A stretch of 64,000 nt of DNA from Rhizobiaceae bacterium (GTDB lineage: Bacteria > Pseudomonadota > Alphaproteobacteria > Rhizobiales > Rhizobiaceae), in the NCBI GenBank assembly GCA_019635755.1, contig JAHBYW010000001.1, forward strand, positions 372,001 to 436,000, given 5' to 3'. A model generated the notes under the pieces. It saw nothing but the letters and a program-made list of their open reading frames with translations. It was not told where the DNA came from and did not search any database. Positions 18,062-26,017 of the stretch are shown piece after piece. Position numbers and translations under genes: made by a program. Position 1 is the first letter of the stretch, and each line of letters opens with the position of its first letter.

Positions 18062-19147
18062 ATGGCAGCCGAACTCAGGTATTGCGGCGAGGACGACCTC
18101 GCGCCCGTTCAGGACTTCTTCGCTCGATACTGGGGCGAAAATCACATTATCGCCCGCGATCTGGCTTTCGCGCGTTGGCAGATGTCTCCGGCGAGGACGG
18201 ACGCTTTCGGAGACGCAGCGCTCGCGGCGCTCTCCTATTGGGACAAGGAACGGCTCGTCGGGTTCATCGGAGTAATGCCGATGAGCTTCAACTTCAGCGG
18301 CCGGGTCATCCCATCGGCCTGGATGTGCAACCTGCAGGCGGCGCCTGAATATCTGGAGCAGGGCATAGGCATGAAGCTTATGCTGGCAGTCCACAACCTG
18401 CCGTTCGACGCTGTGGGGGCAGTTGGGATCAACCCGCGCGTTGTTCCCATGTTTCGCGCAATGCGCTATAATTGTTCAGATCGAATTCCCCGCTACGTCC
18501 GAGTAGTCAATACTGGCGCGTTCGAAAGATTGACGGGTCGCAATCGTCCTCCCATTCGTCCGTCCGCGCCCCCTGCTCAGACTGGGATTTCCGTATCCCA
18601 GGCAATCACCGTACCGGTTGAATGGGACCCCTTCTGGCATCAGTTTGTATCACGCGGCTACTTTGGGACCCATCGTGACTCCGAATTCATGCGGTGGCGT
18701 TATCTCGATCACCCTTGGTTGCGCTATCGGTTCGCAATCGCTCGGACCCAAGATAGCGAAGTCGCGGGGGCGGTGGTCTGGCGAGTGGAGAGTGTCCGGG
18801 ATTCCGATATCGCGGTGGTGCGCTTGATCGAACTGATCACCACGGACTTCGAGACCACGCGTGCACTTGCGTCGTTTGTGGAACAAGAAGCACGCGCCGC
18901 CGGCGCAGCTATGCTTGACCACTACGGAATGCATGCAAACAAGGCTGCCCTAGAGGCTTGTGGCTGGTTCGACGAATCCGACTTTCCAGACCTTGTGGTA
19001 CCGTCGCTTTTCCAGCCTCTCGTGGCGCAGCGCAGATCGATGAACTTTGCAGTTCGAACACTGCCGCGGTCGGGCATAAGAGCGGACGAATACGCGCACG
19101 TCCTTAGCGTCATAAAGTCGGATGGCGACCAAGACCGACCGAATTGA
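18062..19147 (+). CDS. GNAT-like N-acyltransferase
   Basis: A 361-residue protein. The N-terminal half resembles GNAT acyltransferases: GFIGVMPMSFNFSG, then LQAAPEYLEQGIGMKLMLAV, which fits the acetyl-CoA-binding A motif (Q/R-x-x-G-x-G/A), and VGAVGINPRVVPMFRAMRY. The C-terminal half (about 180-361) has WDPFWHQFVSRGYFGTHRDS and HYGMHANKAALEACGWF, suggesting a second GNAT-like fold. Lying directly after the deacetylase, it could transfer an acyl group to the freed amine. The acyl donor may be CoA or, speculatively, the carrier protein at 8388-8645. It ends within 4 nt of the next reading frame. Confidence 0.6.
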   Translation: MAAELRYCGEDDLAPVQDFFARYWGENHIIARDLAFARWQMSPARTDAFGDAALAALSYWDKERLVGFIGVMPMSFNFSGRVIPSAWMCNLQAAPEYLEQGIGMKLMLAVHNLPFDAVGAVGINPRVVPMFRAMRYNCSDRIPRYVRVVNTGAFERLTGRNRPPIRPSAPPAQTGISVSQAITVPVEWDPFWHQFVSRGYFGTHRDSEFMRWRYLDHPWLRYRFAIARTQDSEVAGAVVWRVESVRDSDIAVVRLIELITTDFETTRALASFVEQEARAAGAAMLDHYGMHANKAALEACGWFDESDFPDLVVPSLFQPLVAQRRSMNFAVRTLPRSGIRADEYAHVLSVIKSDGDQDRPN

Positions 19148-19263
19148 CTTTTGGCATCTGCTCCGCCAAATGGCTGAACGTTCGGTCACATGGCGTCAGA
19201 GCCTGCCGACGTTCATCTGCACACAACGAAGCCAGTAAACGCCCGACAGGACTGGAACTGCTA

Positions 19264-19938
19264 TTGGATACGAACGCGCAGGACAACGCTAAGATCTGGG
19301 ACAGGTTCTACGCGACGGGCCATCGTCTCTGGTACCCCTACGAGGTATGCGTCAGATTGGTTAGGTATCACCTGGCCCACGAGGGCTTCGCCGGCTTGAT
19401 GCTTGATCACGGGTGCGGATCGGGGAACCACATGGAGTTCCTGACTCGAGTCGGTGTGCGCCTTCACGGAACCGAGGTTTCGTCCACCGCCCTTCAGACT
19501 GTCAGGTCGCGCTTCGAAGGAGCGATGCTTCCGACGCCGGGCCTCAGCCTGATCGACCCCGACCTCCCGCTCCAGGGCCAATTGCCCGAGTACGATCACG
19601 TCATTGCGTGGGGCAGCACTCACTACAACCGGCGACCAAAGGTTCTCGCAGACATAAAGTGTCTGATCGATGGCCTTCCCCAAGGCGGGGCATTCATCTT
19701 CCAGGTCCCGACGGTCCGCGACGTGGCAGCGCGACAGTCGGAGAAGCTTGAGGACGGTTCGTTCAGAATCATCGGAAGCATCTCGAGCCAAACAGGCGCA
19801 ACCTGCACTTACCCGGAAGACCTAGACGAGTTCCGCAGCTGGTTTCCCGGCATTGATCTACGCGATACCGGATCGGTCGCGGTGACGCTATTCGGCACCC
19901 CGGTGGAGTACTATTTCGCCTACGGGGTCAAGAACTGA
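19264..19938 (+). CDS. Class I SAM-dependent methyltransferase
   Basis: About 224 residues. Motif I is LMLDHGCGSGNHMEFL, followed by GTEVSSTALQTV (acidic ribose-binding position) and HVIAWGSTHYNRRPKVLAD (motif II/III region). The frame is open back to 19144, where it overlaps the GNAT stop, but no ATG occurs. TTG 19264, with GGA about 7 nt upstream, is my best start, and the first residues (DTNAQDNAKIWDRFYATGH) match the N-terminal pattern of small-molecule methyltransferases. The 3' end overlaps the convergent glycosyltransferase gene by 11 nt. A role in O- or N-methylating the glycan or its acyl group is inferred from context only. Confidence 0.7.
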   Translation: MDTNAQDNAKIWDRFYATGHRLWYPYEVCVRLVRYHLAHEGFAGLMLDHGCGSGNHMEFLTRVGVRLHGTEVSSTALQTVRSRFEGAMLPTPGLSLIDPDLPLQGQLPEYDHVIAWGSTHYNRRPKVLADIKCLIDGLPQGGAFIFQVPTVRDVAARQSEKLEDGSFRIIGSISSQTGATCTYPEDLDEFRSWFPGIDLRDTGSVAVTLFGTPVEYYFAYGVKN

Positions 19939-21556
19939 CCCGACCCGCTGAAGAGATGGCGTCGCGGATAGCCTTGAATTCGGCGTCGCCAATATCTCCT
20001 TTATGCGCGACCAGAGAGTTGATCAACACGCGCATCCGCTCCGCATATGAGCCGGCCTGAACCCCGAAATAGGACGCATCACGGCGAGCATAGTCCTTCA
20101 GGACGGAAAAATAGGCCGGGTCATTGACTTTCTCGAGGAGCGCTTCCCATTCACGTTTGCTGGCTGCCGTTGGCATCGAGTCGAACCCGACGAAATAGGA
20201 CGGCCTATCCTCGGGTCGGAACTTGGCGTCGAAGCACAGGTAGTTCAGCACGGGCAAACCTGCGGTCGCCGCCAGCCTTGGCGTAGAGGACGCGCCAAAC
20301 GTAATGAACAGGTCACTGGCCGGCAGCAACTCGGCGACCTTACGCCATGCGATGTTGGCGCCCGCCTTCTCAAAGATGCGCCGAGGTTCTTCTGCGATGA
20401 GGAACCACGGATGGGGCGAAACGACCACGTGGAACCGCGTCAGCTTCGACAACGAGCGCAGCCAATACTCAAGGAGTTCGCCATAGGAGGCAAACTCAGG
20501 CAGGGCGTACTGGTCGGTCATGTCCGTGGAAGGGCTGAAGAGAGCGATTGGCTTGTTGTCAGTCCATCCAAACTGGGCCGCGAGTTCATCGCGCAGCCCT
20601 GGATTCCGCCCGGCCTGCATCATCTCGTCGTCTTCCGAGGCGCCGATCACGAATGTCCGGTTCATTCGGTAACTTGCGCCCATCTCGACAAAACGCTCTG
20701 CAAGGAACGGGCTGTTCAGACATGCGATATCGCTCTTGCCGGTGAACGACCGCCACGGATACTTCGGAGCGAGCTGATCCGATACCATGTTCATCGCACG
20801 TCCTAGCGGAATGCGCAGTATTAGCTTTCCGGACAGCCTACGCACCCAGCCAGGGAACAACAGTGCAAATGCCCTCTGCGAGGCATTGGTCAACGCTCCG
20901 TACTCGAGATTGCTGCTGAACCAACCGTCCATCTCATTGAACGAGGGGACTGAGAAAGGAAGATATACGGTCCTCTTTCCGATAGCCTTCATTGAGGCAA
21001 CAAAGTACTGGCTATTGTACTCTATGACCTCGTTGTGGCAGATGAACACATCAATGCCCAGGCGATCGATGACGCGGTCAACCCGGTTGAGGAGTGTCGC
21101 ATTCAGCCTGCGCCAGTAGAGATACTGCTCCTTTTCCTTCGTACGCCACGACCGCCCGCCGAAGAGCCTTACGAGGGCCAGACGCACCCTCACCGAGCGC
21201 GAGCCCTCCCGGCGCAACATCTCGGCTGTCGCGACACGCCTGTTCTCGTAAACCAGCGGCACGCCTAGCGCCTCGATCTCCTGTTCAAGATCGTTGTATC
21301 CTGAACGGTCGTCCTTCATCGCGCAGATAAGATGAATGCCGGCCTCCCTGGCCTGCTGGCGCATGGCCTGGATGCCCTGAAACGCCGTATGCGCGTAGAT
21401 GAAGACTTCGGCGATGCCGTTGTCTTTCAAAACTTTCGCATTGCGCAGGATCGCCCCAAAATAGGCGATCGTGGGGAATGGGACGAGGATGCGTGGCAGG
21501 CGACGACCAGACGTGTCCGCACTGGAGCTATTCGAAGAGTCTTCTGCCAGGCCCAT
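19928..21556 (-). CDS. Putative GT-B polysaccharide transferase
   Basis: A 542-residue protein. After a short Ser-rich leader, the first Rossmann-like half begins RILVPFPTIAYFGAILRN. The second half contains FHVVVSPHPWFLIAEE (HP motif) and DLFITFGASSTPRLAATAGLP (serine-rich donor loop). These two elements are also seen in sialyltransferases, UDP-GlcNAc epimerase-like proteins and CDP-glycerol transferases, so I assign only a GT-B transferase. No membrane segment is obvious. A gap of about 216 nt separates it from the divergent sulfotransferase and should hold promoters for both. It is one of three HP-motif transferases in the block and may act on CMP-nonulosonate. Confidence 0.55.
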   Translation of the reverse strand: MGLAEDSSNSSSADTSGRRLPRILVPFPTIAYFGAILRNAKVLKDNGIAEVFIYAHTAFQGIQAMRQQAREAGIHLICAMKDDRSGYNDLEQEIEALGVPLVYENRRVATAEMLRREGSRSVRVRLALVRLFGGRSWRTKEKEQYLYWRRLNATLLNRVDRVIDRLGIDVFICHNEVIEYNSQYFVASMKAIGKRTVYLPFSVPSFNEMDGWFSSNLEYGALTNASQRAFALLFPGWVRRLSGKLILRIPLGRAMNMVSDQLAPKYPWRSFTGKSDIACLNSPFLAERFVEMGASYRMNRTFVIGASEDDEMMQAGRNPGLRDELAAQFGWTDNKPIALFSPSTDMTDQYALPEFASYGELLEYWLRSLSKLTRFHVVVSPHPWFLIAEEPRRIFEKAGANIAWRKVAELLPASDLFITFGASSTPRLAATAGLPVLNYLCFDAKFRPEDRPSYFVGFDSMPTAASKREWEALLEKVNDPAYFSVLKDYARRDASYFGVQAGSYAERMRVLINSLVAHKGDIGDAEFKAIRDAISSAGRVSS

Positions 21557-21772
21557 CGGCTCTATTGTTGCTTTCGGAATCTACCCGATCTCCCATGCGC
21601 TTCTGCAAGGTGTCTGACGAATCGGAGCCTCATCCTGTCAAGCTAGTGGCATACACTCCCATACGCGTCCAGAGGAACAGGGGCCGACGCCCAACGGGCG
21701 TGGGCGCACAAAGCGATTGATCTTCCTTTCCCGTACCGATACCCCACGCTCCAACGATGGAGAGTGGGCAGC

Positions 21773-22762
21773 GTGAATACCGCAGACAGGTTCGCAATCG
21801 TCACCGGCACAATGCGATCGGGAACCAGCCTTCTGGGGCACCTTCTACAAAAACGGGCAGACGGGCGTCGCGCACACTCCGACCTCGCTTTTGACAATGA
21901 CGAAAGCCAGCTCGTCGCGAACGGCTTTGCGGCGTTTCGGAAAGAGGCAGACCCACCGGTCGGGTATGGCGACCCCTTCCGCCGCCTTGAGCTCACCCCG
22001 TCGATGATACACGCTTTCTACGGAGAGGCTGCCGCGCCCACCGAGGCAGACAGCTATGCGCGCTTCCGCCATGACCTGGAGGCGGACATCCTGCGCCTCG
22101 CACCAGCGGGTCCGCCCCCCCTCGTGTTCGGCATGAAGCGCACATCGATGAACTACGAACTGGACCTGATGCGTGCCCTCTATCCTGATCTCCGCCTGAT
22201 TTTCACCGTTCGAGATCCCCGCGACGTGTTCCTATCGCACTCCAAGCGTGTCCAGTCGGACCAGGACAACGGCTACAGCCTGTTGATTATCTCCTACATC
22301 ATAGCCAACTTCCGAATGCTTGAGCGCCTCGCCGCAGAGAACACGCCACACCTCGTCGTGCGCTATGAAGATCTGGTCGCCGACACCGAGACGGCGATGC
22401 GACAGGTGATCGATTTCATCGGCCTGGATGCTGCAGGCTATGATTTCGCCGAGGTCACGTCCAACGACATTCCCAGCAACAGCTCATTCAACGAGAAAGC
22501 AGGTGCCGACTTCCTCGCCGGCCAGGGCATCAATCTAGGGAGCGTCGGCCGCTACAGGGGCGCGGTAAATCCGAATGTCCTTTCAATGATTGAAACGCTT
22601 TGCGGGGATTGCCTAGCCAAGTACGGCTATGAGCCGGGAGCGGCAGCTGGCTGGAATGAAAGCTTCGACCTCTATCTCGAATCCCTGAAGCAAATGTGCA
22701 TGACCACGAAAATCAGCTTCGAGCCGGTTGCCCAACGCGTTGCTGTCCTCAAAGGAGCATAG
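21773..22762 (+). CDS. PAPS-dependent sulfotransferase
   Basis: A 329-residue protein. The 5'-phosphosulfate-binding loop FAIVTGTMRSGTSLLGHLL is at the N-terminus, and the 3'-phosphate-binding motif LIFTVRDPRDVFLSH lies near the middle, followed by LVVRYEDLVAD. These are the two PAPS sites of the sulfotransferase family. It probably moves sulfate from PAPS to a hydroxyl or amine of the glycan or its lipid carrier. The cysD/cysNC genes 15 kb upstream make PAPS, and cysQ removes the product PAP. GTG 21773 is preferred because GGAG lies about 10 nt upstream; GTG 21764 is too close to it. It converges on the oxidoreductase gene at 22785. Confidence 0.88.
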   Translation: MNTADRFAIVTGTMRSGTSLLGHLLQKRADGRRAHSDLAFDNDESQLVANGFAAFRKEADPPVGYGDPFRRLELTPSMIHAFYGEAAAPTEADSYARFRHDLEADILRLAPAGPPPLVFGMKRTSMNYELDLMRALYPDLRLIFTVRDPRDVFLSHSKRVQSDQDNGYSLLIISYIIANFRMLERLAAENTPHLVVRYEDLVADTETAMRQVIDFIGLDAAGYDFAEVTSNDIPSNSSFNEKAGADFLAGQGINLGSVGRYRGAVNPNVLSMIETLCGDCLAKYGYEPGAAAGWNESFDLYLESLKQMCMTTKISFEPVAQRVAVLKGA

Positions 22763-22784
22763 GGGCGGGGCCAGGGAAATCGGC

Positions 22785-23741
22785 CTAAGTGATAGGAAGT
22801 CCTCGACTCACGTCGTGGCCCGCGGCTGAGAATGGGCCCTCGAGCGCGTCAAAGAGGATCGAATGCGCCTTCGCGCTTTCCGTCAGGTCCGGCAACGTGC
22901 TGCCCCCGTTTGCGAGCAGGCCGTCTAGCAGCCGACCAGTCAGTTCGCTTTGGAACGGCGGCCGGCCGAGATCGATTGCTACCCCGCCCGCGGGATCGGC
23001 GAATATCCCCACCGATTCGCGGAAGTCGATCTCCCGTCCGTCGTGATACGTCCACCGCGTCACCAACTCGTCGGCCCCGTCCTCGCGACAGACAATCTGC
23101 AGCCGAGACCCGGATGACGAGGTGACTTCGATGTCACCATAGCATTCAAAGAACCCTGGCCGCTTGGAGGCCACAACTGACGCAATCTGCCCTCCGGACA
23201 ATGCAACATCCGACGCGTTCGAAAGAAATTGGAACAGGTCGATGAAGTGCACAGCGTTGCAAGCTAGTCCGAGGTGTCGGCTTTCGAACCGGACGGTGAA
23301 TGGGATGTCTGACCGAATACCAGCCCGTAGTGACCGGTAGAATGGCCACATCCGGCGCGGGCAATTGACCCAGGCGCGGGTTCCGGCGTCAGCGACGAGT
23401 TCCTTCGCGTGTTCGAAGGATGCGCGCGTCTGGAATACAACTTTCTCCAGTATGGTTTGGGGCAGCCGGCAGTGATCCAGCAATGCCTCCATCAGTTCCA
23501 GGCGCCCGTTTGCCGTCGTTGCGACGACACCAACCGATGCCGCACTTGGCAGGTCCGACATTTTGCTGTGACCGACAAAGATGATGTCACTGCGTTTCGA
23601 CGCTTCGGCGCGAGCGCGCTCGATATTGTCGGGCACGATGTCGACTCCGTGAAGGCGAAACGAGTGCTCCGAGCGCATCAGTCCCTGCAGGTGGCGGAAG
23701 CCGATGTTTCCCAGTCCTACCAGTACGACATCGATCGTCAT
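22785..23741 (-). CDS. Gfo/Idh/MocA-like oxidoreductase
   Basis: A 318-residue protein. The N-terminal dinucleotide site is VVLVGLGNIGFRHLQGL, and the family's EK signature appears as TILEKVVFQTRASF, without the usual proline. NAVHFIDLFQF matches the conserved H-x-x-D helix near the active site. Its ATG at 23741 overlaps the stop of the upstream gene (ATGA), so the two are translationally coupled. Similar divergent members are found beside nonulosonate genes. A sugar-nucleotide dehydrogenase or reductase role is likely, but the substrate is unknown. It is distinct from the WbpB-like protein at 30204 and the oxidoreductase at 13284. Confidence 0.72.
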   Translation of the reverse strand: MTIDVVLVGLGNIGFRHLQGLMRSEHSFRLHGVDIVPDNIERARAEASKRSDIIFVGHSKMSDLPSAASVGVVATTANGRLELMEALLDHCRLPQTILEKVVFQTRASFEHAKELVADAGTRAWVNCPRRMWPFYRSLRAGIRSDIPFTVRFESRHLGLACNAVHFIDLFQFLSNASDVALSGGQIASVVASKRPGFFECYGDIEVTSSSGSRLQIVCREDGADELVTRWTYHDGREIDFRESVGIFADPAGGVAIDLGRPPFQSELTGRLLDGLLANGGSTLPDLTESAKAHSILFDALEGPFSAAGHDVSRGLPIT

Positions 23742-25948
23742 GCCACATGCCCCTCCTGTAGAGCGGTCGACACCGGAGTCCTCTCGATGGAATCGGCCAG
23801 GCGCTGGAAATAGTCGCGCGGATCTCGAATCCAGGGATTGTCCGCGACATAGCGGTTCGCCGGATTTCCGACACCACCTTCGGTCGCGCCCTCCCATGCC
23901 GATTGAAGGTCACCCACCGTCTCGACCCTTTCGCCATACCCGGATCGCGCCGGATCGAACGACGACACAGCATCTGACACAGTGACGAACGGACGGCCGA
24001 CCATAAGCCCTTGGAAGACGGCGATGGATGAGACGGTCGCGGTCACGCGTGCGATCTTCAGCGCGCCTTCCAGCGATATTTCGGCTGGCAGCACGCTCCC
24101 GACGATAGCCAGGTCCCGAAGCGCCTCCGCGTAATTCTCGCGTTCCACATCGCCTTGGCGAGGGTGCAATTTCACCCACAAAGGGACCGGGTCGCGCCCA
24201 GCTTTCCTTGTCAATTCCTGCCACTGTGCGACGAGCACGAAGAACGGATACCAGAACTCGCGCGCGTACAGATACTGCGCGAGGAACAAGAGACCCTCGG
24301 AATACCCTGCCGGAGCCAAGACGTTAGAGTAGCTCTTTAGGAACCGCTCGAATTCAGCGGAGCCAATCAGGTGGAGCCGGGACGGATCCAGGCCGTGAGA
24401 CTTCTCAAAGATCGAAGCTTGGAAAGAATCGACGATGGCAATGCCGCGGGAGAGATGTTCGAGAACGTTACCGCCACTGGCGACTGCTGCTCCTTCAATG
24501 GCAAGCGTCCCGCCGCCCCGCTTGTTGACGACATCGACGAACAGATTGTGATCAGCTATGCGCCCTGGAACCGAGAAAACTCTCGTCACTGAATCACGCG
24601 CAACTTGATCCTCGTATGCTGATCGCAGGTCCGGATATCCGAGCAGCGCCGGTGCCAGGTCCAGAAGACATTGCCAGCTGACAAGGCGTTCAAACTCCAC
24701 AGCCTCACCTCCCAGGAGAGGCGAGAAAGCTGAGAACGTCGGCCGGTCGCGCCAGAAGTCAACGTGAATAGCCTTGAGCATCGCGAGATTTCCGTCGGTA
24801 AGCACCAGCCCGCCCGAGCGGGGGCGGCGCAAGAGCTCAAGACGTCCCTGATCCTCCCACGCGCGAAAAACCTGGTATAGATCGGCCGGCAACTTCACGC
24901 GCGCGCTATTGGTAAGGTCGACCGAACTTATCACCTTCACTGGTTTGTTGAACTTCGCCTCGATCGCGGCAACCATTAGGGGCACATTCTGCAGGTACTG
25001 CGGGATCGATGTCGCCAACAGGAAGTAGATGTGCTCCGACGCCGGCGCAGCACCCTTTGGACGACCGGAAGCTCGGAATCGGTCAGTGAACACGGAATAC
25101 GGGGAAACGGGACGTTCTTGTTCTGGAGGCTGCTTTTCGTCGTCGAAGACAAGGGCGATGACGAAGCGCTCATCCATGAATACACTTCGCGCCAATTCAG
25201 CGCTGTAGTCGTCCGCAGCGTAGACGAGGCACTTCGATGTGCGCGGCAACTGCCGAAGCCAGAGGTTGCGCTCGGCAAGATATGCGAGCTTGGAGATAAC
25301 CTTCCCTTCGCAGAAATTCTTGATGCTCGCAATATTGCTCGATTCCAGACCGGCGCGAACCCTGATGTGGCCAATCATCTCGGAGAGATGGCTGCGACAT
25401 CCATCAAAAAGATCGACATAATCTTGTGTATTTAGCCGGCAATAAGCATAGCGGGTGAAATACAGGTCATCGAGTGAACGAAGAGTTTTGACGACTGGAG
25501 AGTTAACATCTGTAACGGCGTTGTATTCTCGCCGAACTACTCCTTCCAAAACGTTGAGATTGAAGCCGGAAGGGGCAAGGAGACGAGAGACTTTCAGCAG
25601 CAGATTGCCCAGGTTAGCGGACTCGCTTCCGACATTTGCAGGAAGCACCTCGATATTGACAGTTGACAGCAGGGTGCGTTTGCGACGGCGAATGAACTGC
25701 AGAATCAGCGGATAAAAGAAGATGACCACGACCCCGCGCATCTTCTTCAGCGCAAGGTCGGTATCCCAGCGAAAAGCATCGTCTGTGCGGGTCGCGAAGC
25801 GTCGTGTCCCATGGAACACGCGAGCCAGAAGGATGCGGTACCAGCGTGTGGCGCGATGCAGCCACGGCATGGCCATCGAGTAGGCCGCCCGGTACAAGCC
25901 CAGATTCTTCCAGCGTGGACCGTTTCGCTGTTGATTGTCGACCGACAT
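23738..25948 (-). CDS. Large putative glycan transferase with HP and SS motifs
   Basis: About 736 residues, family not recognised. A hydrophobic stretch near residues 70-82 (VVVIFFYPLILQF) may be a membrane anchor or re-entrant helix. The C-terminal GT-B-like part has VPLWVKLHPRQGD (HP motif near residue 595) and TATVSSIAVFQGLMVGRP (SS motif near residue 640), the spacing and order seen in bacterial sialyltransferase and polysialyltransferase families. EGAAVASGGNVLEHLSRG lies further upstream. With CMP-sugar synthesis genes nearby, a nonulosonate transferase is plausible but not shown. ATG 25948 is chosen; GTG 25960 is alternative. It is first in a two-gene operon with the oxidoreductase. It has clearly lower GC and more A/T-ending codons than neuC upstream of it. 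Confidence 0.5.
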   Translation of the reverse strand: MSVDNQQRNGPRWKNLGLYRAAYSMAMPWLHRATRWYRILLARVFHGTRRFATRTDDAFRWDTDLALKKMRGVVVIFFYPLILQFIRRRKRTLLSTVNIEVLPANVGSESANLGNLLLKVSRLLAPSGFNLNVLEGVVRREYNAVTDVNSPVVKTLRSLDDLYFTRYAYCRLNTQDYVDLFDGCRSHLSEMIGHIRVRAGLESSNIASIKNFCEGKVISKLAYLAERNLWLRQLPRTSKCLVYAADDYSAELARSVFMDERFVIALVFDDEKQPPEQERPVSPYSVFTDRFRASGRPKGAAPASEHIYFLLATSIPQYLQNVPLMVAAIEAKFNKPVKVISSVDLTNSARVKLPADLYQVFRAWEDQGRLELLRRPRSGGLVLTDGNLAMLKAIHVDFWRDRPTFSAFSPLLGGEAVEFERLVSWQCLLDLAPALLGYPDLRSAYEDQVARDSVTRVFSVPGRIADHNLFVDVVNKRGGGTLAIEGAAVASGGNVLEHLSRGIAIVDSFQASIFEKSHGLDPSRLHLIGSAEFERFLKSYSNVLAPAGYSEGLLFLAQYLYAREFWYPFFVLVAQWQELTRKAGRDPVPLWVKLHPRQGDVERENYAEALRDLAIVGSVLPAEISLEGALKIARVTATVSSIAVFQGLMVGRPFVTVSDAVSSFDPARSGYGERVETVGDLQSAWEGATEGGVGNPANRYVADNPWIRDPRDYFQRLADSIERTPVSTALQEGHVA

Positions 25949-26017
25949 CCGGAATCCCACTGCGCGTTTGCGCCTGCCATCACCTGATCAGCGTGATCTA
26001 TAGTTACGCCGACGTTC

